A DNA stretch of 64,000 nucleotides from Tamarix chinensis (lineage: Eukaryota > Streptophyta > Magnoliopsida > Caryophyllales > Tamaricaceae): assembly GCA_030549775.1 (NCBI GenBank), contig CM060171.1:7536289-7600288 (forward strand), given 5' to 3'. Shown here piece by piece: positions 35,655 through 46,955 of this stretch. Position numbers and translations under genes: made by a program. The notes under the pieces were generated by a model. That model did not search any database, was not told the DNA's origin, and saw nothing but the letters and a program-made list of their open reading frames with translations. The first letter of the stretch is position 1, and every line of letters begins with the position of its first letter.

Positions 35655-36345
35655 GTGTTGTTTGGAGACATGGAGTCATTACTTGAGACCCAAGCCTTTT
35701 TACTTCACTCGGATCATAAGAGTTTGAAGTATCTATATAGTCAAAAGAAGGTGAGTCCAAGACATGCTAAGTGGATAAGCTTATTGCTAATATTTGTGTT
35801 CTCTACAAGACATGTGGATGGTAAAGAGAATCTTCTGGCAGATGAATTATCTAAGAGGATCATGGTACTTACCATGATTGCAAAGCTTTTGGGATTCGAG
35901 ATAGTATATGGTATTAATCCATATATGCCAATTGATATGGTGTCATTGAAGAGAGGTGAAGTCAATAGTTATGATGCACAAGAAAGTCCTTTCAAAAATT
36001 CATTAATAAATCAAGCACAATATTGAGAAGGTGAATGAATTATACAAGATAAGAGTAAACAAGCATAGGAGTCAACATATTTTTCAACCAGGGGATTTGG
36101 TATGGTTGCACTTGAGGAAGGAGAGATTTATTAATCTAGGGAAACACAAAGTTATGCCAAGGGCATATGGTCCTTTCAAAGTACTCCGAAAGTTAAGTTA
36201 ATTTGTTATGAGCTAGATTTTCTAGATTCATATGGTGGGGTATCAAGGGCGTTCAATGTTGGAGACATTAGCCCTTACTATGGTGACGCAAATTTGAGGG
36301 CAAATTCAAGCAAACAAGGGGAGAATGATTCGAGAGCAAACACTC
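35655..36345 (+). pseudogene. End of RNase H fused to integrase tail; integrase core deleted
   Basis: RNase H residues HSDHKSLKYLYSQKKVSPRH and KENLLADELSKR run on through LLGFE and pass without a break into IVYGINPYMPIDMVSL, which in related elements lies near the end of the integrase. The zinc-binding HHCC and the DDE catalytic core, together nearly 300 residues in the family, are missing. Further on, in another frame, QPGDLVWLHLRKERF and RAYGPFKVL give the GPY/F module, then SRAFNVGDISPYYGD. The polypurine-like AACAAGGGGAGAATGA lies at about 36312-36328. Confidence 0.85.
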
Positions 36346-37258
36346 AAAAATTGGCATTCATAATTATGGAACTAATTTTTCTTCATTTAGAAAGGATCTC
36401 CCAAAAAATTGAAGACAAATGTATGGTTATGTTGCTAGTTATAGATGAAACGTACGATACAAGCTACTAGGCGTATACATGCATGTGCATGGCATGCATG
36501 GAGTGCATAGCTACGTGCATGGGAGGAATAGAATACAGCTTGGATGTACATATTAGTTGATTTAATTAATTAATTAATTAATTAGTAGTGTTGGAGATTA
36601 GATAGAGAACAAAGTAGCATAAATCTACATTTTTTAAGAATATTCTATATTCTAGTATCTTTTAGCTAGGTATCTTTTGAAGAATTATACCTTTTAGTTA
36701 GTATCTTGTAATCGGTAGCCTTGGCTATATAAAGATATAGAACCTACGATTGAAGATACTCATTGATTAAATTGAACTTGAATGTAAATATTACTATTAA
36801 ATTCTGTGTGAGTTCAACTCAAGTTTAATCGAATATGTATGAACGATTAATCTTAAAACCCTTAATCTCTTCATTTGTGTGAATTAGAGATTAAGTACTA
36901 TCTTTTCTACAATCCATAACCCACGCCCTTCTAGCCATATTCATTTTCCAAACACATCTCAAAGTCAAATCTCTAATTCAAAACCCTAACCCTAATTTTC
37001 AAAACTAAACCCTATCCCAAACCCACAAAACCATCCATCTTCAAACCCTAATTGTTGAATCGTCATCTCATCATTATTGAATAATCATCATCATCATCTC
37101 ATCACCACTGAATCAACAACACCATCATCTTCATTATTCTACCTTATTCGAATACCTTCATTCTTAATTCACCACTTTCGAACCTTCTTTTTCTTTATTC
37201 CAACAAAATCGAGCATTGGTTTTGCATAATTGATAATTTCATATTCCCACACACATCA
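36335..37258 (+). mobile_element. 3' LTR of gypsy element A (start uncertain)
   Basis: The last 465 bp (36794-37258) match the truncated 5' LTR. It ends CACACATCA at 37258. A TATA box TATATAAAG is at 36726-36734. The start lies after the purine tract near 36328 or, less likely, at TGTTGGAG near 36589; the deleted part of the 5' LTR prevents a decision. An ATTA repeat is at 36558-36583. Confidence 0.7.
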
Positions 37259-38045
37259 CATTGAGTCCTAATGTGCTCAATGCAAAGAAGTGGTTTCGCT
37301 CGGAGTTGGAAATTTAAGGGATCCTATGCCGATATTGGACACACCCTGACTACATAAGCTCAAGGGAGTTTGGAATGTGAAGGAGATTGACAACTTTCTG
37401 TATGGCATAGAGAGGTATTTTTTAGCCATTCATTTACTTGATGATAATCTTCGTATCATGTAAACTACATTGTATCTAGAGGATGATGTCATGTTATAAT
37501 GGCGTGCCCATAATTAGGAGATTGAACGGGGGACATATGTAATGAACACATGGTAAGATTTCAAGGTGGAGTTGAAGAGGCAATTCTACCCCACAATTTC
37601 CATGCTAGATGTCATGAGAAGATTGAGAAATTTGAATCATACCAGGACTATAAAGGAGTACATTAAGACTTATAGCTCCCTTATGCTCAAGATTTTGGAT
37701 ATGCCAAAAAAGGAAAGATTTTTGTACTTCCTCAATCATCTACAACCTTATTTTCAACAAGAAATTTGAAGGTGGAATGTCTAAGATCTCCCTACTGCAT
37801 ACTGAGAGGTTGAATCCTTGATAGAGTACAGGTTTGAAAAGAAGGATAAGAGCTAGAAGGAGAGCTCTAATAAAGGTTGGGGAGGAAAGCCCTAGAAGCC
37901 CAGCAAGAAGCACTATAAGGGTGAGAAAAAAAAAGACAAAGATCATGGTGACAAAGACTTCTCGAAGTCCAAGCAGGAATTCTTCATGTGTGGAGGTAAT
38001 CATTTCCTTCGAGATTATTCCCAAAAGAAGGTTCTGAGTGCTATA
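37259..38045 (+). pseudogene. gag of gypsy element B (chromovirus), 5' truncated
   Basis: From about 37375 the frame gives VKEIDNFLYGIERYF, then LYLEDDVML, TYVMNTW*DFKVELKRQFYP, and LNHTRTIKEYIKTYSSLMLK, a Gag capsid of a different lineage from element A. A decayed zinc knuckle MCGGNHFLRDYSQKK lies at about 37987. Stops are frequent. The 5' LTR, primer site and Gag start are absent; element A's 3' LTR abuts at 37258. Confidence 0.8.
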
Positions 38046-40110
38046 ATGCTGGGCTAAGTTGAGAAGGAGGGCTCAAGTTAAGCCTAGATGGGGTCCTTAA
38101 CTTTGCTCAACTCCATCAATTCCAAGCCCAAGGAGTAAGCTATAGGCTTGATGTATGCTAAGGATCGAGTTAAGGGCATCATCATCAAGGTGTTGTTGGA
38201 CACCAATGCCTCTCACAATTTTCTTAACCCAAAGGATAGAATTGAGAGTTACCAAAGAGGTGAGAAGAATGGAGGCAGTCAACTCCAATGATAGACCTAT
38301 CCTTGGGATAGCTTATGGAGTCTTGATTACCCTTGGCTCATAGAAAGGAAGGGTGAAATTCATAATGAATGACATGGATGACTATGGCATAGTGCTTGGT
38401 ATGGAATTTATGGATGTGGCAATTCCACTCACTATTTTGGGAGATAGCACCGTACACTTGGGGAAGGGACAACAGCGTCACATTGTTCCCTTGACATGAG
38501 TGAAGGTAGATTCCCATCCATCTCAGCTATGTAGTTTTCAAAAGGGTTCAATAAGGGTGAAGTATGCCACTTAGCTTTAGTTATTGAGGAATAGTCCCCA
38601 CAACCCATGGAGGTGCCTAAAGAGATATGATAGGTCCTTCATTAGTTCAAGGACATAATACCGACAGAGCTACCCAATAAGCTTCCACCTAGGAGGGACA
38701 TAGATCATATTATTGAGCTAAAGCCGAGAGCCAAGCCACTCTCAAGTAGTCCTTACCAAATGAACCCTCTAGAGTTCAAATAATTGAGGAAGTAGTTGAG
38801 GGATATACTTGATGATGGGTTCATTCATCCTTTTGAAGCTCCTCATGGTGCCCTAGTGTTATTCCAAAAGAAGCAAGATGGCTCTATTTTTATGGGTGTG
38901 AACTATTGGGCACTTAACAAGATCACAGTGAAGAAAGTATCCATTGCCTTTAATAGATGACTTATTTGATAAACTTGGGAAGGTGAGATACTTCACCAAG
39001 ATGGATCTATAATTGGGGTATTGGCAAGTGAGGATTGCCAAAGGAGATGAATCTAATACCACTTGTGTAATAAGGTATGGTTCTTATGAGTTCCTTGTCA
39101 TGCCTTTTGGTCTTACAAATGCCCCAGAAACATTTTGTATGTTGATGAATAAGATATTCCATCCTTACTTAGATAACTTTGTGGTGATCTATCTAGATGA
39201 CATTGTGGTTTATAGTGAGTCCTCGGAAGAGCATGTAGATCATCTGAAGGTTGTTTTCCCATTACTTAGGGAAAAATGAGCTCTTTGTGAAGAGGGAAAA
39301 TGCTCGTTTGTTCTCATAGAAGTGAAGTTCTTGGGGGCACTTTTAGCAAAGAAGGCAATATTAGGATGGATATAGATAAGGTCAGAGCTATTCAAGAATG
39401 GGAAGCTCCAAATAATGTATTAGAGCTACAAAGTTTCTCAGGATTGGTTAACTACTACCATAGATTCATCCCAAGGTATTCGGGAAGGGCCAAACCCCTC
39501 ACAAAACGATTAAAGAAGAAGGTCTCGTGGAGTTGGGATAGGAGTGTGTCAAGGCCTTTGAAGTTTTGAAGAAGGTCATAATGGAAGAGCTAGTTTTATG
39601 CCTACCCAACTCCTCAAAAGAGTTTGAAGTGCACTTGGATGCCTATGATTATGCCATTAGAGGAGTACTTATGTAAGAGAGGCATCACATTGCCTTTGAG
39701 AGTTACAAACTAAATGATATAGAGAGGCGGTATCCTATTTATGACAAATAGATGACAACCATCCTACACTATTTGCTATTATGGAGACACTATATTCTTG
39801 GAAGTAGGTTCGTCATCAAGACAAATAATGTTGTAATGAGTTACTTCCAGAACCAAAAGAATATGAGTTCCAAGCAATCTCGTTGGCAATACTTCCTAAT
39901 AGAGCTTGACTATAAGATGGAGTACAAGCTTGGGAATGCTAATGTGGTAGTTGATGTATTGAGTCATAAGACAATGCTTGCCAACATGAGCTATCCTATA
40001 GGAGATGTCCTTGAACAAGTCAAGGAAGGAATGATTCATGATGCCTTTTCCTAAAACTTGATGGAGATGGAAAAGGAAGGAAAGACTAGGAGATTCTGGG
40101 AACAAGAGGG
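38046..40110 (+). pseudogene. pol of element B: protease, reverse transcriptase, RNase H
   Basis: Protease: VLLDTNASHNFLNP near 38190, with the usual DTG changed to DTN. Reverse transcriptase: IPTELPNKLPPRRDIDHIIE, then YWQVRIAKGDESNTTCVIRY, FLVMPFGLTNAPETF and YLDD at 39190-39201. The connection and RNase H follow with VNYYHRFIPRYSGRAKPLT, EVHLDAYDYAIRGVL and KQSRWQYFLIELDYKMEYKL. Many stops and frameshifts. Residue patterns resemble Galadriel-type chromoviruses, stated with reserve. Confidence 0.85.
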
Positions 40111-40860
40111 AGTACTCTACACTGTGGGGAACCGTCTATACATACCTAGATGGGAAAACTTGCAAAGGGATATAATGAAGGAGGGTCGGACACCTAGGTA
40201 TGAGAGAAACCCTTGCTCTTATTGAGGATTCTTAATATTAGCCATAGATGTGGGGTGACGTTAACGATTATGTGAGGAAATGTCTTTTATGCCAACAAGA
40301 TAAGAAAGAGCAGAAGAGTCCTCTAAGTTTGCATGAACCATTGTTGATTCCTAAAATTCCTTAGGAGAGTGTCTCTATAGACTTCATCTTAGCACTCCTA
40401 ATGTCTTATAGAAAAGCTTTGATCATGGTGGTGGTAGATAGGCTAAGCAATTATGGGACATTCATCCCTACCTCAAGAGATTGTATGAAGAATCAGTGTG
40501 CTCATTTGTTATTCAAGAATGTAGTGAAATATTAGGGATTACCAAAAAGCATCATCAATAACAAAGATCCCTGCTTCACTAAAAAATCTTGGAGGGAGTT
40601 ATTCAAGCTGATGGGATCTAATATGTACTTCTCTATCATATTTCACCCAAAGACAGATGGAAAGACGGAGAGGGTGAATGCCTTAGTGGAGATGTATTTG
40701 ACACACTTTGTGTGTGCCAATCAGAGTGACTGGGTTAAGTTGATGGATGTGGCTTAATTTTTGTACAACTTGTAATGAAGTGAAGCCATAGGGTACAATG
40801 CTTTTGAGCCTATCATGATACAACAATCTCTCACTCCACACACCAACGATCTCTAGGAAG
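40111..40860 (+). pseudogene. Integrase of element B, broken
   Basis: SVSIDFILALLMSYRKALIM, then VVVDRLSNYGTFIPTSRDC, GLPKSIINNKDPCFTKKSWR and HPKTDGKTERVNALVEMYLT show the catalytic core with the two D and the E positions still present, though stops interrupt the frame. The HHCC zinc part (about 40190-40300) is heavily decayed. After TPHTNDL the sequence jumps to RKIHPIFHVSLLEPY, so about 100 residues that normally lie between are deleted. Confidence 0.82.
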
Positions 40861-41178
40861 ATTCATCCGATCTTCCATGTGAGTTTGCTCGAGCCTTACT
40901 ATGAAAAAAAGGAAGACTAGACAAGAGTAGAAAAAAGTTTTCACTCCCTACAACTGTGAAATATTTCAACCATGAATTTGAAGAGATTTTAGCTGATCGG
41001 CTAATCAAGAGAAAAGGGATACAGAATTATAAGGATTACCTCCTCAGGTGGAAGGGAGTACTAGAGAGTCAGAATAGTTTGGAAAAAGGCAGAAGATTTG
41101 TGGAAATTTAAGGAGGCTATATTGAGTTACATATCTTTTGTCATTGCTGAGGATGTCAATGGTTTGAGTGGGGGAGGG
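40855..41178 (+). pseudogene. C-terminal chromodomain of element B, frameshifted
   Basis: KIHPIFHVSLLEPYYEKKED is followed by EEILADRLIKRKG, NYKDYLLRWKGVLESQN and, after a frame change, IVWKKAEDLWKFKEA. This is the order of a chromodomain at the end of chromovirus integrase, a module thought to guide insertion to marked chromatin. The purine tract GTGGGGGAGGG at about 41168-41178 ends the internal region. Confidence 0.82.
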
Positions 41179-41880
41179 TGTCATGGGCCACATAGAAAGA
41201 CTTGCAATGATGTTCCATAGGCCCTGAAATAATCAGAAATGTCCTTATATGATTTAGATAAGTGTAAAGATATGTATAAAATTCTACACTCTCCTAGGTG
41301 ATTCTAGATTGTTTTAGAGGGGGATGTCTCTATATCCTTATACACCTTTATAGATGTATATGGGTTATTCTAGAAACCATAAAGGAGAACTCTAGAAACC
41401 TTAATGGATTATTCTAGAAACTCTAAAAGGTTTATTGGGCCACTTTAGAGGGTTCCATTAGGCCCGTTTCTAGAATCTTCCTAGAGGGGGGAGGGTGGAA
41501 CTTCACTTATAAATAGAGGTGGGTAGAGGCAATTAAGAATCATCTAACAAGATTTGAATTCATAGCTTCTTTCTCCATAATAAAACTTCTTTCTCTCTCT
41601 AAATTTCTTTCTTGATTTCTCTTATAAAGTGTTGGGAGTTGTGCTCTCAGAGGCATAAATACACTTGAAGGAGGAAGGATGACTTAGTCTCTCAATGAGT
41701 GAGAAAAGAATAAGGCTGCATGTATCTAGACTTGGTGAAGAAGTTGGTGTGTGACCAAAATATATTTAGAGTAGCCTTTGCAACTTTTGTAAGACATTAT
41801 GCTATTAGGTGGCTACCAAGTAGCCATCATAAGGTTAGTATTGTTATACGCTAGGCTGAAATGTTGTAGAGAAGGGTATA
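41179..41880 (+). mobile_element. 3' LTR of gypsy element B (right edge approximate)
   Basis: TGTCATGGGCCACATAG starts immediately after the purine tract. A TATA box TATAAATAG is at 41508-41516, followed by a pyrimidine-rich leader (TTCTTTCTCTCTCTAAATTT). The right end is not fixed because the 5' LTR is absent; sequence character changes near 41880. Confidence 0.7.
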
Positions 41881-44540
41881 ATTCCTTATAACTAGATAAT
41901 GATAATACTATGAATACTAAAAATAATAGAAATAATAATAATAATAATAATAATAATATAAGAAAATAAAGGTATGTGAATATATATGAATAAATAACAT
42001 ATGTGATTAATTGTTTGTAGTTTTTTTATACCTATAAGATTTTTTCCCTAGTTAATGGGACCTATTATTTAAAATACATTGACTAACTTAGTTAATATTT
42101 ATTAATTATGTTTCTCTAATAAATTAGAGAAATCTTGATATTACTTAATGATAAAAAGGAAAAAGAATCCAGCTACCGTAACAAGTAGACCTCCCTACTA
42201 TTATAAGTATCTAGTTATTCCAACCCACATAATTATATAGCCACAAGATAATAGTCTGATCTAATTTTTTTTTTAGAAAGGTATCGGTTTTTGGGGAGAG
42301 CATAGTTCTAATTGCTTCTAGTATATGCCAAAAGGACTAGTTGACTAGGGAATAGTTGTTCAGCTGATCATTATCTAGGTAACTAACTTACTTTACTAAC
42401 CACCTATAGGTGAATTACCAATTCTATTTTTGTATATGTGACACTATCTTCTAATACAGGCTCTATGGTGCTTTAAAATTTTTGTATGTCGTAACACTTG
42501 TTTTACAAATCATTATGTTTTGGCAACCTACAATATATATAAGTTTATTTAAATGAATTTTGTAAATTTAATTTAGGACATATGTATGATGCTTATATAA
42601 TTTTAGGTATTATTGGTGATTATATGGAAATTGTGGTGTATTTATATATGATCTCTATTTTCCTTAATCAATATTAGATTATGACATTAGTGAGATAATG
42701 ATCCAAGTTGTCCATATTTAGAAAGTTGTTATTTTTGGAAAAGTACCAAATGTGGAAGGCACATATTTTTAGAGAGGTGGTTAAATAAGGAATGAATAAG
42801 AATGTGTATATGTATGGTTTTGTGCTTTGGTTACATTATATGGACACATTAAATAAGACACTAAAAATTTTAACTGAAAGACTAAGTTGGGCTTAGGATC
42901 CTTTGGGTTGGTCTCTAAGATTTGGGGATCTATAATAATCTTTCCTTAGATTGTAGTATCATGTAGTCATTTGGTTAATTGCCTTCCCAAGAGTTAGTTT
43001 GGGCTAGTTATAGTTTTGAGTGTGATAAAATTATAGATGTAGCTTTGGTTGGTTTCTAACATCCATATTTTTTATCTGATTGCACAACAATTGAGGGATA
43101 AATTCCAACTATAAGAAGGGTATGATAGGTATTTTACAAGTTTTAGGATAATTAAGTAGGTATAAGTGCTAGAAAATAGAATTTATTAGAAAAAATAGGG
43201 ATCCTGAAAAGTTATGAAAATTTATGAATAGGTTTAGAAAATTTTGGTAATCCAAATATATATAAATATTGGTCATCGTAGTTGGTTTGATATTTGATGA
43301 ATGAAAAATGAGCAAAAACATGAAAACAAATAAGTTGGAAAACATATTTTTCTCAAAATGCACCAAACATGAAATGAAGGGTTCAAAAAACCACGAATTA
43401 ATGCACAGTAATTTTAAAAAAAAATAAATATATAAAAACATTTGATCTTAGAATTTATTTGGTGCCTAATGGATTAAAAATGGCTTAAAAGGATCTAAGG
43501 GCGTGCGTAAAATAATTTCTTTGCAATTTAATGATTCATAAAAAAAAGATGGTTTATGAGTGAATGTAATAGAAGATTGAACTTAAAAATATTTTTCAAT
43601 TGATTTAAAATTTTGAACTGTGTGAAGTGAAAAAATATGATGAAGTCGGAAGAATTACATAAATAAATGACTTGACAAAAAATCAAAATTAATATGGACA
43701 AAATGTACCTCGATAATAGATTTTTTTTTAAATGTAGTATTAGCCTAATCATGAGATAATTAGGAGATCGATGTATTACAGAAAGAGAGAGGATCTAGGG
43801 AGGGGTTGGATATGGGTTGAGAAGGAAAAACAAATTGAGGGTGGAGTAAGGAAGATTATTTAGCTAAGGTAAGATAGTTGTTTAGATTATTTTGGAATAG
43901 AGTAGGGAAAAAAAACAATAGTGGTAGATGGCTGCAGAATTTTAGTAGGCCTATATGTCAGTTTTTGTGTCCCACCTTTATTTTAGATATTTTTAGAAGA
44001 ACAGGATCAAGTTTCATATTGGTAGGACAGGTTTTATGTGAAGAAAGTAAAATTTTGAAAGCTACTTATGTCTATAATTGAAAAAATTTATCTACAAATT
44101 AAAAAAAAATGTTATAACCCATTTTAAATCACATTTAGATTAAACATGGCAAAAATATATGTATCTCTTAATTTTTATAAATTTTCGTTGGCTAAAACAC
44201 TGGTTAAGGGGCTTAAAAAACACTAAGGGTAAAATAGATGGTGAATAACACATTTTTTTAGAATTATTCATTTAAAATTTTGAAAAATAATATGAAACTT
44301 ATAAAAAAAAAATAGATTCAAATATGATCAAATTAGAATGGCTCAGAAGAATTTCAATGGTCAAAAGTAATTTGGAAGTTTTACGGAAATCAAAATCGTC
44401 AAAAGAGTTAATATTACGAAATAAAACGCAACTAGAATTTTAAAACCTTAAAGAGATGTAATAAATCTAACTTTAAAAAAATCCAATAAGCATTAAATAA
44501 AATCAACAAGCATAATGTATTTATGTATGAAAATTATTAT
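41880..44540. other. AT-rich region with no clear features
   Basis: An AAT tract lies at 41934-41956. The rest is AT-rich with short weakly coding ORFs (43169-43441, 43528-43752 minus; 43878-44081 plus) lacking recognisable motifs. It may be decayed LTR sequence, but no termini, primer sites or protein motifs were seen. Confidence 0.4.
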
Positions 44541-44829
44541 TTATAAATTGTTATTTTGTAAATATATAACTAATTCATAATGTGAGTCATGCCTATGTAT
44601 GTATGTATGTATGTAATTTTTTTGGATGATATATATGTTTTGTTTGACTTTTTATTCTTTGAATCAATTACTTTATCTTAAAAGATATTGGATCGGTTAT
44701 TTGTTTTAGGGGATTGGATTGACTTGGATATTGGGTTGGTTCATTAAATATGAGATCTTATGAACATCCATATCGACAATTACGTATTTTGGCTTCATCA
44801 TGACGATGACGATGATGACAACAATGACT

Positions 44830-44859
44830 TTGACGACGACGACGACGACGACGACGATG

Positions 44860-44936
<77 letters not shown>
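44830..44936. repeat. GAC then AAT compound microsatellite
   Basis: GAC units (about 44830-44859) pass into about 25 AAT units (44860-44936), giving poly-Asp/poly-Asn and poly-Leu/poly-Ser ORFs that are not genes. Confidence 0.95.
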
Positions 44937-44937
<1 letters not shown>

Positions 44938-45183
44938 TATGGTGATGACTTGAGAAACTTAATAATATTCTTATAGATAAAAATACAAGTCTTTTATTTC
45001 TATTTGGATGAGAGTGATCCAAGCCCAATCACAAATGACAAAAATACATCTCATAGCTTCAACTAAAAATAAATTAATTATAAAATGGACAAGAACTAGC
45101 TTTATATAAGCACAATTATTAGTTGGTTTGAGATTATAAAGTTGTTTGCTCTAACATTACAAGGTACTATTTTGTATGTTGCC

Positions 45184-45288
45184 AAGATCAATTAGCTCAA
45201 GTGGTATGAGTGTTTGTGGCATAAGTAAATGATTGGGATTAAATCCTACTAATAATGTAGATGACCCTTAAAAAATATGATTTTCTAT
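45184..45288 (+). mobile_element. tRNA-derived SINE-like insertion
   Basis: TAGCTCAAGTGG (45193-45204) fits a Pol III A box and GGGATTAAATCCT (45235-45247) a B box, about 40 bases apart as in tRNA-derived SINEs. A short A-rich tail CTTAAAAAATATG follows. Copy 1 of the duplication (18700-18720) lacks this block and reads TGTATGTTGCATGTTATCAG. The flanks TATGTTGC / TATGTTCT may be a worn target duplication. Confidence 0.6.
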
Positions 45289-45657
45289 GTTCTATATTAT
45301 CAGTATAGTACATGCTTTTGCGGCAATGTGCATTTCGTTATAATCCTAAATAAAATAAGGTGTGGATGCAAAAGTTGTGTTTAACATTCTTCTTTTCTAA
45401 CAAGTCATTTTACTAAAATAAAATATTTTTCCAAAAATCATTATGGTAAACCATTTTCCCAAGGAAGTCCTTACACCTTTCCTTCAATACTCATAGGTGA
45501 GCTACTAATACCTTGTACACAAATTAAAGACAAGCTAATACAAATCTCATGTGGTAATTTTGAATAAATTTTCTTTGAAAGATTAGTATTGGGAGACCAA
45601 AAAGCTCTCCAAAATCACTCTAATAATCTCTCCCTATATATATAGATATAGATATAG

Positions 45658-46279
45658 GAGATATCTAATGAGAACTAGCTCCTTCAATGATAACTGAGAA
45701 CTAGTATTCTGAGTTTAAAAAATATCCATAGTAGGTTGGAAAAACTACTATTAGTAGATAAAGGAAACTATAGTATTTGAGTGTTATAAAAAAAAGATGG
45801 TGACATTTCTATAAATATTGTGTATATTTATTTTTTAGTTTTGGAAACTACTCACCATAAGTAGTAGAAACTGCTATTAGTAGGTAGTGGAAAATACTAT
45901 AAGTCTCTCAAAAAACTATAATATTTGAGTGTTAGGAAAAAAATGGTGGCATTATTGTAAATACTAGGTATTTATATTTCAAGCCAGAAAACTACCCATA
46001 GTATATGTAGAAATTAATTTTAGTGGGTGGAGAAAACTACAGTAGGTCTTTTAGGAAACTATAGTATTTGAGTATCAAAAAATATGGTGCTATTTTGGTT
46101 AATATTAGATATTTATATTTCAAATTAAGAAACTTCCTATAGTAGGTGATAGAAACTACCCACATGGTAAGTAGTGGAAACTACCTGCGGTAAGTAATGG
46201 ACATTATCGTAAGTATTTTAGAAAACTAGTGTGAATCTTAATTCTTATTGTAAAGGATGGTTCTTACTAGATATGTCCC
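45658..46279. mobile_element. MITE with about 55-bp terminal inverted repeats, Mutator-like
   Basis: The left end GGAGATATCTAATGAGAACT ... GATAACTGAGAACTAGTATT is mirrored by the right end, whose reverse complement reads GGGACATATCTAGTAAGAAC ... AATTAAGATTCACACTAGTT. It sits in a TA-rich tract; the flanks ATAGATATA and TTATATATA agree at 7 of 9 bases, compatible with a 9-bp Mutator-type duplication but weak because the site is repetitive. The same place in copy 1 (19118-19140) is empty. No coding sequence. Confidence 0.65.
45764..46200. repeat. Tandem repeat of about 145 bp inside the MITE
   Basis: GAAACTATAGTATTTGAGTG recurs at 45764, 45913 and 46054, each followed by an A-run, ATGGTGxCATT, a TATTTATATTT block and an AAACTACxxATAGTAGGT block. 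The spacing is about 142-148 bases. Three units with substitutions. Confidence 0.7.
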
Positions 46280-46955
46280 TTATATATATATAATAGAAGG
46301 TAGGTGACCTAAAAATGCGGATTCCAAATAAGTGGGACTTTAACCACCCTTTGCCCCCAGCAAATAATATAATTATATAAAATCACTAAATTAAACATGT
46401 ATATTGGACATCATGCTTATCATAACAAGCTAGAGTACTATATGTGGGGAATTTTGCTTCATTTCCTTGCAAAAAATATAGATAGAGTCATTGATCAATA
46501 AAGTAGCCATTGTACACATCAATACATGGACAGATATTTAAAGGGAAAGAAGACATCTTCATTAGATATTTTACTTCTAGAATATATATATATATATTGG
46601 ATTCATGTTTGGATCATAGCACTTATCTAGCTAGTCACTATAGCACCAATTATACTACTTGCTACCGTATGATAATGTTATCTTTTATTGTTTTTTTCTT
46701 CTATCCCTTGCATTTAACATGTGAATCAATACAATTGTAAACTAATTAGGATGTAAGATCTATCCACATGATAGAGATAGAGAGACTCGAATATCATGTA
46801 CTAAATGGATGATAATAAAGTCACGCGAGTAGAATTTGAATATATTACTTTTCTATTTTCTTTGATGTGGATTATTACTTCTTTTAGGTTGTTTTATTTT
46901 CACATTGGCACTTTCATATATGTATTATATCATGCATGATGGAAGACCAACGTAT

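Larger units (their letters stand above)
44540..46955. repeat. Duplicated segment, copy 2
   Basis: Collinear with 18190-20040 in the same orientation. It differs by a SINE-like insertion (about 45184-45288), a MITE (45658-46279), a longer microsatellite (44830-44936) and a deletion of about 235 bases that removed most of the 94-codon ORF. Edges approximate. The ORF at 46510-46740 is what is left around that deletion and is not a gene. Confidence 0.8.

Noticed and set aside
32075..41880. One single gypsy element with two LTRs
   Set aside because: Two full sets of Gag, RT and RNase H motifs of different type occur, separated by an LTR ending at 37258, so these are two elements.
44760..45028. 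Poly-Asp/Asn and poly-Leu/Ser ORFs
   Set aside because: Direct translations of the GAC/AAT microsatellite.
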